From Cyrtodaria siliqua (taxonomy: Eukaryota; Mollusca; Bivalvia; Adapedonta; Hiatellidae), in NCBI GenBank assembly GCA_037043455.1, contig JAWPHD010010312.1, forward strand, positions 1 through 64,000: 64,000 nt of DNA, read 5' to 3'. Below, in pieces: positions 23,596 through 34,714 of the stretch (position 1 is the stretch's first letter; every line of letters begins with the position of its first letter). Made by a program: the position numbers and the translations under genes. Below the pieces are notes generated by a model that was given only the letters and a program-made list of their open reading frames with translations, made no database searches and was not told the DNA's origin.

Positions 23596-24616
23596 TATAA
23601 CTATTTGTAGAGGACGGGATTTATATATAACTATTTGCAGAGGACGAGATTTATATATAACTATTTGTAGAGGACGAGATTGATATATAACTATTTGTAG
23701 AGGACGAGATTGATATATAACTATTTGTAGAGGACGGGATTTATATATAACTATTTGTAGAGGACGAGATTTATATATAACTATTTGTAGAGGACGCGAT
23801 TGATGAGGACGCGATTGATATATATCTATCTGTAGAGGACGCGATTTATATATAACTATTTGTGGAGGACGAGATTGATATATAACTATTTGTGGAGGAC
23901 GCGATTGATATATAACTATTTGTAGAGGACGCGATTGATATATAACTATTTGTAGAGGACGGGATTTATATATAACTATTTGTAGAGGACGAGATTTATA
24001 TATAACTATTTGTAGAGGACGCGTTTGATATATAACTATTTGTAGAGGACGAGATTGATATATAACTATTTGTAGAGGACGGGATTTATATATAACTATT
24101 TGTAGAGGACGAGATTAATGAGTACGCGATTGATATATAACTATTTGTAGAGGACGCGATTTATATATAACTATTTGTAGAGGACGAGATTGATATATAA
24201 CTATTTGTAGAGGACGAGATTTATATATAACTATTTGTAGAGGACGCGATTGATATATAACTATTTGTAGAGGACTCGATTGATATATAACTATTTGTAG
24301 AGGACGGGATTTATATATAACTATTTGTAGAGGACGAGATTTATATGTAACTATTTGTAGAGGACGCGATTGATATATAACTATTTGTAGAGGACGAGAT
24401 TGAAATATAACTATTAGTAGAGGACGAGATTGATATATAACTATTTGTAGAGGACGCGATTGATATATAACTATTTGTAGAGGACGCGATTTATATATAA
24501 CTATTTGTAGAGGACGAGATTGATATATAACTATTTGTAGAGGACGAGATTGATATATAACTATTTGTAGAGGACCAGATTGATATATAACTATTTATAC
24601 AGGACGCGATATATAT
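23596..24616 (+). repeat. 30-bp satellite array, right part
   Basis: About 33 head-to-tail 30-bp units, aligned to the base over hundreds of positions. Variant units recur in order: GGG-type followed by GAG/TTATA-type units reappear about every 11 units (at units 1, 12 and 23), which suggests a higher-order repeat of about 340 bp. Compound units with an internal GATGAGGAC-like insert occur once in the first and once in the second period. Confidence 0.95.
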
Positions 24617-24983
24617 ATATATAATTATATGAATAGTAACTGCAAATAGTATTGACTAACTGGTCCTTTTGGATTATTGTGGTTTTAAATTACATACCAC
24701 TTAAGCCAGTGCTAAAGAGTTAGATGTTCTGAATTTTGTAATTTCTTTTATGAAAACACTCAATAAAACCGAGTCTTCTATTTGTGTTTGTTACTTTCAA
24801 CGGATTCCATTTTTTGTTTGTATTCAATGTTGTATACATATTAAATACAGATGCACTCAAGTTAAATCACATTTTGCTCTAATTGCGTGAGCATCCTGTT
24901 CATTTCATTTCATTTAATAATAAATCTGCTCTTCATATTTTGATTTAAGTTAGTGCATTATGTTCAACTGAAAGATACACAAG

Positions 24984-25058
24984 TAATGGCGTAGTGATAA
25001 TGCATCTGCGTCACATACGGGAGGTCTTGGGTTCAATCACAAGAGGGGTCACACAAAG
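24984..25058 (+). repeat. tRNA-like SINE head, copy 1
   Basis: Box A-like TGGCGTAGTGATAATGCATC and box B-like GGGTTCAATCACA at tRNA spacing. The duplicated counterpart is 37025-37097. The surrounding 24617-25550 has no recognisable gene; the 70-codon frame at 25173-25385 is not open in copy 2. Confidence 0.5.
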
Positions 25059-25551
25059 TACGTCATACAGATCAATTACGATATGAAATACATTCTTCAT
25101 GTCCAAAAGTATACTTATAATTATACCAATTTACTATTTTAGAGTTATAATGTTACATGTTGTTTTGTCATAATGTTAGGCCAAAGAAACAAAAATATTC
25201 TAATGTTTCCATTAAACAAAAAAACAAAAACCTTTAGCCCTTACCCTGAAGTCTTTTTATGGCAAAAAATATACAGCCCATATACTAATATTTTGTTAAC
25301 TATGAACATGATGAAACACATTTCTTATAAACATAATCTTATTTCTTTTGGCCTACCTGATGGCAGAAAAGTTGTAAAAGATTAAATGCATAATGAGCTT
25401 TCAGAAAAGTAGCGATTACAAAATAAGGGCTCACCTCATTAGCTTACACAAACTGTATTTGGCTACTGCGTCCTTAGTTGCAACTTCAAATTGTTTTCTG
25501 AAATTGTTTTTGAATTGTTTCTATGGGATATAAATCATTTCTATGGTAAAT

Positions 25552-25697
25552 CTATGGTAAATCTTTGTACAAGTGTGTGCTATAATCTATGTGTATTATC
25601 TGTTTCTATGGTAATTCGTTGTACAAGTGTGTGCTATTATCTATGTGTATTATCTGTTTCTATGGTAATTCGTTGTACAAGTGTGTGCTATAATCTT
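25552..25697 (+). repeat. 54-bp minisatellite, copy 1
   Basis: Nearly three units starting CTATGGTAATTC at 25552, 25606 and 25660. Because 54 is a multiple of 3 the array reads as an 18-residue protein repeat (MVIRCTSVCYNLCVLSVS). The same array with other substitutions is at 37585-37731. No start context or flanking exon supports a gene. Nothing else is recognised from 25698 to 26695. Confidence 0.85.
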
Positions 25698-26695
25698 GTC
25701 TGGGCAAATAAGTGTATGAGTTGCCGTATATGACGCTTATAAACAATATTTGCTACACTACTCTGCTAAATATGGGTTATTGTTGAATTGTATCTATGTG
25801 TATTATATTTTGCTATGGTAATTCATTGTAAACTTGTATGATCTGTTTCAAAAAAATGTATTATGCACTGTATAATGCTTGTTTAATGTTCAGTATGTCA
25901 GTATGATTAATATTGATAACTCTATGGATGTATCGAGATAAATTATAATTGAAAAACAAATAATCAGTTCTAGTTACCTTTTAATTAAATTAATTATTAA
26001 TTGTTTATGTTGTTGTTGTTTTCATACAGCAGTCATCTACGAATGACAGCTAGATGTTTAAATATATTTATCACATGACATGCTTCTGGGAGTGTAATAA
26101 ATCCATGACTTATTTATCGTAATACAGATGCAAATGAGGACCGAATCAATGTGTTTGTGTACATAAAAACATTTTTCCCAGTTTTTTGCATCATACGATA
26201 CAACTATTTATCATTATTTGAAATTTGAAATTATGAAGTGCGTGTTATTAACGAATAATTTGGTTAAAGGCATTTTTTGCCTGGCGAACGAGTTACAGTC
26301 GCGTTACGTAGCTGACGTCATGAAAACAACAAAACGACGTCATGATTTATCTTACAAATCAAGGTAAATCAGGTGGGACGCAGGGGAAGCTTTTCTCATG
26401 GATATGTCGCATAACTTACTTTTGAATTACAAGTGTTTTAACACGAAGTAGTCCCAATTTGTACTCACGTGCTTTTACACGGAAATTACATTTTTTTTTA
26501 AAAAACGCTAGTTCAAGCCATCATTGAATGTTAAAACAACACTAACAAAAACTAAAGTAAGTTTATAGGTTAAACACCCCCTAGAATTCGTTTCGACCAC
26601 TGTTGGCATATATTACATATTATTAATTAAGGTATGTCAAAATAATTTGATTAAAAACAAATTAAACTGTAGTGGCTGTTAATTAATAAAATTGT

Positions 26696-26785
26696 CATTA
26701 ATTAAGTGTTTTCATATTGTCAGAGTTTTTGGTCCTCGGACTGTCCTTGGACCAATAACTGGGCCAATATGAAACCACTTAATTA
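26696..26785. repeat. GGCCAATATG fold-back, copy 1
   Basis: Inverted arms: ATTAATTAAGTGTTTTCATA with TTGGTCC on the left and GGACCAATAACTGGGCCAAT with CACTTAATTAAT on the right. It is the short, partly decayed form of the palindromes found at 39124-39222 and 39522-39656. Confidence 0.6.
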
Positions 26786-27202
26786 ATAACATCATAGTCT
26801 AAATCGGAATTCAAATGTGGGCCAAAAATGCTGAGTTTTTTGTTAATCCAAAATTACCGATTTCTCAAAACGGTCTCAAAAAATGTGTAGAACCAATTTG
26901 GCTTAAATTAACAGGAATGATAGATCAGTACCTCTGCTACCTCTCCCGAAATTTTCGGCAAAATTCATGACTACTCAAATTTTTAGACCCTTTTGAAATA
27001 TGGTCAACCCTGTTTGTCACTCAGAACACTCATATTTAAAATAGCGGCTACGAGGTAAATAATTAAATCTGAAATGCAACAACAGATACGTAAACCATGA
27101 ATATATTCTACTCCCGGACATAGAGTCTAGTTATTTCCTGTCCCAAATAAAAATATGTCAGTAAATCTGACGTGTTCAAGCACATTTCTGTCTTTCTTTT
27201 AG

Positions 27203-28512
27203 CATATATACTTGTCGGCTTTTATTGTGGTGTTGTGTTGACCTGGATACACAACAATACTTGTAGAACAGCTGTGACCAAGGTGGATCAAGGTCATGAC
27301 TCATCAGTACAACATCAAGTCACGTTCGCCTGGATTAGGCTAGTGACACTGACAACCTTGGTGATTAGACGTAAACAAAATACAGGTTTGTACTCTTTAC
27401 TGAACCTTAAATGTTATTTTCCCAGCAAGTTCATGATATCATGTTTATAATAGAGTGCATTGGCGTATAGCTATACCGTTTTCAATGGGTACGCAATAGT
27501 TACATGCTAAGCCCTGGAGTGCTCCGTTTGCTAAAATTAAAATATAGCATTGGTATATGTTAATAGTTGCTGAAGTAAATAACTGAAGGCACCGATTCTG
27601 TGGGGGACCCCTGTCCCCACGCCCCTAGAACCTTTGTTTTCAATTATTTACTTTCTGCGTACAATTCATAAAAGCCTGGTTATGCCCTTGCACCTCGCTC
27701 GATAGGGCTGAAACGATACACTATGCTCATGATAGTATACGTATCGCGATACTTAACTGACGATACTATATGTATCGCGATACACAGTTTAATTAAATAC
27801 TATCTTATTTTCATAATACAAGCCAAAATATTAACATATGAGAGGTATATACAGTAGCTACTTAAATTAATAATGCTTTATTAAACAATCTAGGCGTCTC
27901 CGTGGCCGAATGGTTGACGGCGTTGCGTTGTAAACCTTCGGCTCTCACCGCTGCGGGTTCGAATCCCACTGGAGCTCGACTTGTAAGGAAGTGCCGATTC
28001 TTACAGATGGCATGATGTGTACAATACTGGTTCTACTCAGGAAAAGTGGGTGGTGTGCCTCCACCACAAAAAACCTTACATGTTTGAAAATGACATGAAA
28101 CACCAAACAAACAACAAAAACAATTATCAAACAGTCTAAAATAATATAAAACCATAGGAAACATAATTTTTTACAATCATTTGTGAGATTTGTCAATAAG
28201 AGCAAGGTTGCGCTTATTTTTGTACCGTATCGCGATACAGAACCCTCGATACAATATGTGTATCGTGAGAGAAAGTATCGCCATATAATCATAATAATCA
28301 TATCGCGATTAATAGTTGCACCGCTACCGCTCGTCACTGCACTGACCAAACATATATAGAGGAAAGCAATAAATTAAGCATCTGCAGCACTACTGTACAG
28401 GATTCGCAGATTTATATAAACAATAATTGATTTTTCTTTCAGGGATCCTTGCAGATGTTGCCACCTTCTGTCAAGTAACATCTTCAAGTTGCAACTCTGA
28501 GACTGAGCCTAG
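27203..28512 (+). CDS. Candidate exon pair of unrecognised gene, copy 1
   Basis: Two segments with canonical splice signals in both duplicated copies: 27203-27385 (preceded by a pyrimidine-rich CTTTCTTTTAG, followed by GTTTGT) and 28443-28512 (preceded by TTTTTCTTTCAG, followed by GTAACT). Joined, they read open in one frame for about 83 residues: a hydrophobic start (AYILVGFYCGVVLTW), then CRTAVTKVDQGHDSS, ending in a Cys/Ser-rich part (FCQVTSSSCNSETEP). The 1.06-kb intron holds a MITE and a SINE. No start or terminal exon was found. The family is not recognised; it may be a real small membrane or secreted protein, a lncRNA exon pair, or chance. In copy 2 the first exon has a stop. Confidence 0.3.
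27703..28326 (+). mobile_element. hAT-like MITE with nested SINE
   Basis: Left end TAGGGCTGAAACGATACAC and right end (reverse complement) TAGCGGTGCAACTATTAATC are imperfect inverted repeats of the widespread AGGGCTGCAACGAT type. Flanks TCGCTCGA and CCGCTCGT may be a decayed 8-bp target duplication. The interior holds several TATCGCGATA palindromes on both sides of a SINE inserted at 27893. In copy 2 both ends have been deleted but the palindromes remain. Confidence 0.5.
27893..28121 (+). repeat. tRNA-derived SINE family S, copy 1
   Basis: The head GTCTCCGTGGCCGAATGGTT to GGTTCGAATCCCACTGGAGC is tRNA-like with box A and box B at the wide spacing of a class II (Ser/Leu type) tRNA. The body follows: TTACAGATGG, GTGTACAATACTGGTTCTAC, CAGGAAAAGTGGGTGG, CTCCACCACAAAA, and a CAAACAAACAA-rich tail. 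At least three other full-length and two head-less copies lie in this window. Confidence 0.8.
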
Positions 28513-28983
28513 GTAACTAAAGCTGAAGCAATAACCTGGAGCCACCACAGGAAGGGAAATTAAAAACTGTACCAAAGCTACACTTACTATTGAATATTAA
28601 TATTTCGAGCCACCCCAGAGAGGGAAATTCGGGACTGTACATTAGGCTACTCTAAATCTTATATCAAATATATTTCTGTTGTTCTTTAATATTATTTTTG
28701 ATTTTTATAAATGAAGATTTTAAGCTGGAGAACAATTAGATATACCGATTGTGGCAGAACCCGTTGTGTACAGATTGCTTTTTTATTGTGTAATAAGGGA
28801 GCCGGTCAGTTTGCAGTAAACACCTGCATTTATTTGTTGTTGCCTAACTGTGTCCCAGCTCATTGGGATACTTTAGCAAGCCTTTAATAAGGTATTTGTT
28901 TTTGTTGAGATATTGTGAGATTCTATTTATCAAATAAAACCATGGATATAAGTTTACAATACAACGCCCTTGTTAAATTACGC

Positions 28984-29063
28984 GTTCATTCTTACGGATG
29001 GCGGGAGGTGTACAGTACTGGTTTTACCCAGGAAAAGTATGGTGGTCTGCCTCCACCTCAAAA
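28984..29063 (+). repeat. SINE family S body fragment, copy 1
   Basis: Matches only the body of the family S SINE (TTACGGATGGCGGGAGG, TACAGTACTGGTTTTACC, CTGCCTCCACC), without the tRNA-like head. It accounts for the 72-codon frame at 28915-29133. Counterpart at 41728-41805. Confidence 0.7.
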
Positions 29064-29409
29064 CAGTATGCAAATAAGCCTCGTATGCGCTGCCAAAAAA
29101 ATTCCCACGGTTTACGTCGATTTCGCGTGTTAAAAGTGACAGGCAAAATGCAATAAAAGTCGAGTTATGTGAGTTATGAGATAAATAGAATCAATCATTC
29201 GTTCTCATTCATTATCGAAATAGCAAAAATGATATATAAACTCTGCAAGAGCCTCGCAATATATGATTTTGCCAACTCGTTTAATAAATTCAATAATGAA
29301 TGAGTACTCATGTAAGATCCTCTATTTAATTAGGTCAAATTAGAAATAAGGTTATTTTTTCTTTGGCCTTATGTATTACAGTGTAAATTGTTACTGCATA
29401 TACCGCTTG

Positions 29410-30750
29410 AGATGTGTCAGTCTGATGGTGACTTCAATCAGGCGATCCTGAGAACTTATCGGAGCAGATGTTACTTTTTTAAAAAAACAAAATGAACATA
29501 CGTCTCACAGAGATTCTATTTAATGTGTAAAGCAGTTAAAAACACACCACAGTTATACAATGTCGTTACGGCGTTACGGCGTACAGCTCACATTCAAAAA
29601 CTTGGTTTGCCACACAATATCTGACATGACATTTGCTGAAATGTCAGTGAACAAAGTAGGTGTGAAAAACAGTAAACGGCAAACAAGCACGCTTAATGAC
29701 AGTATCCACTCAGTAACTTTGAGTTTATACAGTTATAAAAACTGTATATTAATTAGTGTTTGTAAAGAAAGCTTGGATGCGCTGAAGCCGTTACATTTCT
29801 AGAAATAGTATAATTATATACTTGATAAAAACAGAAACATGTCACGTTATTCTTCATATGATTATTATAAACTACTTAATTAATACAGTTATGATATGGG
29901 ACTGATCCGGTGGACGCATTGGGGCGATTTTTGAGTCAGATGACAACGCAGGCACAACGGTCCAGGACCAATCACATACTTTTATATATATAATGTCTAG
30001 TTGACCTTTGATAGGAATTACCTGACATGTTTTACAGACAGAATCTACTTATGTTCATATACAATAACCTTCACTATTTAGATACATTACTCAATTTGTG
30101 ATTTATCCCTTGTATATACAAATTATGTTTCGCTCCAATATCTCACATAATGTCTATGTATTCCTTTGACCGTTGCCCTCCCCAGTGTGACCTCCTCGTG
30201 GTTTTGTATGGACGAGCAACCCTCCACAGACCAAGGTCTCTTTCATAGAGAGAGGACTTGAATGCTGAGGAGTTGTGCCCGACAAACTGCATTGGGTATT
30301 TTTATTATTTTTTATTATTTTTAATAAATATGATATATTTTATTGAGAAACATTAATTATACAACGGGAGCAACGATCAGACATAACATGGACAATGTAT
30401 ATATGTAAATAACACACCGAATATTTTTAAACTGCTAGAGATGTGGGATATATTTTATTATAATAGCTCGCTCGCCACAATTCCGACTTTGGTTCATTAT
30501 ACATAGCGGACATCAAAATTCATTGTTTGGTGACAATTGTTGACAGCAATTTAATAAGTAATATACCTACGAAGCTCATTGGTGTCCCTGGCCTAATATA
30601 ATAGAAACAACTATAGTTAATATACATACAGTAATCCGCCATAGACAATACTTACGTCTGCTTAGCTCTTGCCGCCTAGTAACGAATACGAATGAATAAA
30701 TAAATCCCCTATGTATAAAATAATTATGAAATATAGAATGTATAATCAAG
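29410..30750. other. Copy 1-specific segment
   Basis: This stretch has no counterpart in copy 2, which instead holds the unrelated 42039-42865. No gene is recognised; the 80-codon frame at 29560-29802 has no known motif. Either copy may hold the ancestral sequence. Confidence 0.45.
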
Positions 30751-30759
30751 ATAAGAAAA

Positions 30760-30792
30760 GCACGCCAAAATGCCTAGTGCAACAAGGCGTGC
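30760..30792 (+). other. Short hairpin with compensatory change, copy 1
   Basis: GCACGCC pairs with GGCGTGC around a 19-base loop. The homologous position in copy 2 has GCTCGCC and GGCGAGG, so one A-T pair has become T-A while pairing is kept. It lies about 80 bases upstream of the ATG of the 30873 ORF. Confidence 0.4.
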
Positions 30793-30872
30793 CAAAACAA
30801 AAACTTAAGATAGAAACATGTCAGATAAACTGTTTCGTCTAAGAAGCAAAGTTAATCTACGCAACCTATACG

Positions 30873-31166
30873 ATGGCTTCTGTTACTTACGGACAGAAAT
30901 CGAATGAGGTTGAGGATGAGTGGCCCGCTTTACCAGGCGATTATAAGGTATGTATAACTAATAAGTCTCTATGCACAGTAAAGTCTTATGCATTTGTTTT
31001 ATCTTCAAACACAACACTTTCAACAGTGGCCAGAACCGCTGTAACACAACCATCATCAACAACAGACACAATCACTGTTACACCACCTCCAATAGCAACA
31101 AACGCTATGGTTAAAAAACAACAACAAATGGAGTCAACCACAACACATGGTTCTCAATTACGTTGA
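30873..31166 (+). CDS. Thr/Ser-rich hypothetical ORF, copy 1
   Basis: A 97-codon frame beginning MASVTYGQKSNEVEDEWPAL. Copy 2 (42984-43295) keeps the frame open with a 6-base in-frame indel. After codon 25 the sequence AAG-GTATGT is a good splice donor, so the true coding part may be only the first exon (30873-30947). The remainder is a low-complexity Thr/Ser/Pro stretch (SSTTDTITVTPPPIATN). Differences between copies are mostly non-synonymous, which argues against strong purifying selection. No family is recognised. Confidence 0.3.
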   Translation: MASVTYGQKSNEVEDEWPALPGDYKVCITNKSLCTVKSYAFVLSSNTTLSTVARTAVTQPSSTTDTITVTPPPIATNAMVKKQQQMESTTTHGSQLR

Positions 31167-31876
31167 GGAAAATAGATATATTATATTAATATTATGACAT
31201 AATCGTTTCATAAACCACCTCTGGCGTGGTATTAAAAGCCCGTAAGTTAGGGTTGTGAGATACAAGAATACATTTATATTATAGAGTTATTTATATATTA
31301 CGGTGAAATAATCTGTATAATCTATAGTGGGGATATCTGTCTATGCAATACTGGGTAAATGTTACATAGGCCACCACCTGACGAGACTCGCTGAGGAGTC
31401 GAAATAGATTATCAAAAAAAAACCGTCAACAAAATAAGCAATATATAATATTAATTATTTCTTTTATCTAACAATGTTTTTCTCCTTTTTCTCAAATATA
31501 ATATCCAATTTGAAAAATACATGTTACAAACAAGTATAAAATTTTACGTGTCACTAACTAATTTTCTTATTACTTGATACGTTTCCCATTGCCGCTTCTA
31601 TTATACGTGTCACTAACTAATATCTCTTATTGACACTTACCGTATAATCATTATTACGGTTCGTGTAATTCTCATATACGTGTCAATAGACAGGTAACAC
31701 GTATACAAGTATAAGTGTCAATAGCGTCGGTCGATAAAATATCTAGTTCCTATATGCATGCAGCTGACATATCACTCTCGACCGACAATAGTAAACAATC
31801 ACTCCTAAAATATAATAGAATTATAATTCCAAAATATCTCTTCCTCTTTTCACTTCAAATCAACCGTAATATTACT

Positions 31877-32271
31877 TAAGCAGCCCTTAAGATATAGCTA
31901 TAAGGAAGCTAATGGACAAATTTGGTTGTGCTAGGGTAAGAAATGTAAGAGATATAGACTTGTAAACACAGCTTACACGCAAAATTTGATGTGAAATGGG
32001 ACACATTTTATGAGTTATCATAATTTGGGTTCCATGGGAGCCCATGGATTACAGGAACCAAATTTGCTTATGTAGCCCTTAATATAATGCTATAAGGAAA
32101 CCCATGGCCATATTTGGTTGTGCTAGGATAAGAAATGTAAGAGATATAGACTTGTAAACACAGCTTACACGCAAACCCTGATGTGGGACGCCGACGCTAA
32201 CGCCGACGCCGACGTCGACGCCGGGGTGATTACATAAGCTCTCTAAATCTTCGAATAGTCGAGCTAAGAAA
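31877..32271 (+). mobile_element. Second Helentron-like fragment at duplication junction
   Basis: Two repeats of a core (GCTATAAGGAA...TTTGGTTGTGCTAGG...GTAAGAGATATAGACTTGTA) at about 31890 and 32085 are followed by a GACGCCGACGCCGACG run (32187-32222) and an end that folds GAGCT...AGCT. This layout (cores, GAC-rich run, terminal hairpin, AGCTAAGAAA end) parallels the 9001-10676 element but the cores differ. It fills the gap between the two duplication copies. Confidence 0.5.
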
Positions 32272-33470
32272 CGCATGAACGCCGAAAATTCTTAAATAAA
32301 ACCCACTGTAAACTTAAGTAAACAACGTTTTAGCATGACATTTTCATAACAAAATGATCAATCAACTAGCCATAAAAGTACACATCTCTGTATTTTGTAG
32401 GTGATAGATTCGGTGTTTGTCCTTGACGCTTAACTGACAGTTATCCTGTATAAAACAACATTTGTAGTGATACTTATATTAAAAGCTTTATAGTGTACAG
32501 TTAAGTATCTTCTTTTAGTGTTGCATGATTTCAGAACACACATTTGGATACGTTTAATTGACTTATGTTAAAAACAATGTGAGACGACTGAGGATAAAGT
32601 CCGAGTAATACCCTGTGTATTCACCTACTGAATATCTCAACATTTCGTAAATTTGTAGCAAACTGCCTTGGTGATCAGTAAATATACACAGCAAAGGATA
32701 CGTTCTGATTCATTTTGTTTGCCATTATTGTTATTTAGGTTCTGAACATACATTGGCGATGTTAGTTTAGTTATACGTGCATGCACGATAGTTTTGATCA
32801 ATATCAACCTCCCAAAGTACGTTATTATTGGTACTATGACAACAGGAAAATAATGTAAATATAAGAATTGATTCTAAAATTAAAGGCGTTTATGCGATTT
32901 TGAAGGCCGGAAGTGAATAAAAAAAATACCAAAAAGCGTTAATGCGCTTCATGAAATTTGCAATTCACTACCGGCATTAAAAAACGCATAAACGCCGAAA
33001 ATGTGCAAATCAATTCTGAAATAAAACCCACTGTAAACTTAAGTATTCAAAGTTTTAGCATGGCATTTTCATAAAAAAAACTGACCAATCAACAAGCCAT
33101 ACAATAACACATCTCTGCATTTTGTTAGGTGATATATTCGGTATTTGTACTTGACGCTCAAATGACTGTAATCCTTAATAAAACAGCATTGGTAGTGATA
33201 CAAATATTAAAAGCTTTAAAGTTAAAGTTAAGTATCGTCTTTTAGTGTTGCATGATTTCAGAACACACATTTGGATACGTTTAATTAACGTATGGTCAAA
33301 AACAATTTGAGACGACTAAGGATAAAGTCCGAGTAATACCCTGTTTATTCACCTACTGAATATCTCAACATTTCGTAAATGTGTAGCAAAATGTCTTGAT
33401 GATCAAAAATATACACAGCAAAGGATACGTTCTGCTTCATTGTGTTTGCCATTATTTTTATTTAGGTTCT
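32272..33470 (+). repeat. 726-bp tandem duplication at left edge of copy 2
   Basis: A partial unit 32272-32743 repeats 32995-33470; landmarks AAAACCCACTGTAAACTTAA (32298 and 33026) and the ATTTAGGTTCTGAA end recur. Copy 1 has one unit (13921-14645). The partial unit starts inside the right arm of the fold-back element. Confidence 0.75.
32884..32996. repeat. Fold-back (MITE-like) element, copy 2
   Basis: Same arms as 14062-14175 (AGGCGTTTATGCG and CGCATAAACGCC). Confidence 0.6.
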
Positions 33471-34714
33471 GAAAATAAACAAAGTGTAAGTACGCTGATA
33501 TTACCCGGAAACGATGGTGAATTCAAGTTTGAAGAAATGGACGTTTGTGTTCACGATGGGAGTATACACGTGGTGTTTGGGAGTCTTCTCCCAAGCATGT
33601 TTAATACATTTAAAATGCATTTTATATAAGCTTTTAGTTTGCGAGAAAAATGACTATAGAGGTGTTATTATATCATGGAATGTATGTATAATGCAGTCAC
33701 TCAGTACATTTGAAAACGCAACATTTTTGATTTTTGATTTGTTTCAGTCCGCTATTATTTTGATCAAATCAAGTTTGTATATTATGTTAATGATAAGTCT
33801 ACGAAAAAGTCTCTCACAAGTCTCTTTGTCCCAAAGGTTTACATATAGCGATAAACAGTTGAATAAGATTTGCTCTACTTCTTTCAGTTAAAACATATTT
33901 TAGACGGTTCTAGGCCCATTCTTCATGTTTTATCTCGTTGTAAATGAAGGAAACTGGCATGTTGATTGCAGTTTGGTGCCATATAACCCACTTGTATAGA
34001 TGTGATTAAAACCTAATTCAATTCATGAATGGTAGACATTGATTTCATTGTATTGTGTTGCCTCGGTATTTGTGTGGTCAAAACATAGAAGATATATGTT
34101 GCCTTGGAACTAATATAGGATGTGCTTCAGCAAGAAGTGAGGAAGCTTGTATGCTCACGAGTGTTTTAGTAAAAGTAAAACAATTTGTGTTTCCAACCTT
34201 CGAGATTTATTTGTTAATCTATTTCCAAACAAATGCCAGAATTTAGACAACAACATGAGTTTATAAGTATTAAAATACGATAGTTCCACCATCATTCTGT
34301 GACTAACTCATAATGTAATTTCACTTATTAAACACAGTATTTTTTGCACTATATATGTGTTTGTGTTATCACCTAAATGTCTCCTTGGTATACGGCTCCC
34401 TATATATTTTCGCTCACTATGATCAGGAAGCTGAGAGTTGTATCTCAACATCGGTCGAAAACAAAGTTTTCCTTAACCCTTAACAATAATACCTTGTTTC
34501 CTGTAAATGTGGTAGGTATCTCGATGGGTGATTTTTTTTTTAAATATACTATTTTGCTCTTAAACGGAATTATTTTAAATCAAGATCATGCATAAGAACA
34601 TAGCAAGGTTGCTCCACCACTAAAAGTGGTTGTGAATATAAAGCAAGGTTGGGTCTGATATAAAATATCTAATTGGCTGGGTTACAGGAAACACAGCATA
34701 TTTTTGTTTAGGCA

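Larger units (their letters stand above)
13921..31876. repeat. Tandem segmental duplication, copy 1
   Basis: Starts GAACATACATTGGCGAT (matching 32744) and ends at CAACCGTAATATTA (matching 43896). Matching order in both copies: fold-back MITE, SCP gene, 30-bp satellite, tRNA-like SINE, 54-bp minisatellite, GGCCAATATG fold-back, exon-like pair, SINE, Thr/Ser-rich ORF. Identity appears to be above 90 percent in most aligned stretches by eye. Copy 1 alone contains the LTR retrotransposon at 18054-23595 and a greatly enlarged satellite; 29410-30750 does not match copy 2. Confidence 0.85.

Noticed and set aside
17710..24616. CRISPR-like appearance of the 30-bp repeats
   Set aside because: Units are contiguous without spacers, the sequence is eukaryotic, and the repeat is an ordinary satellite.
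27945..28349. 134-codon minus-strand frame (and 87 codons at 40685-40948)
   Set aside because: The frame lies antisense to a SINE nested in a MITE; the tRNA-like head and tail explain the sequence.
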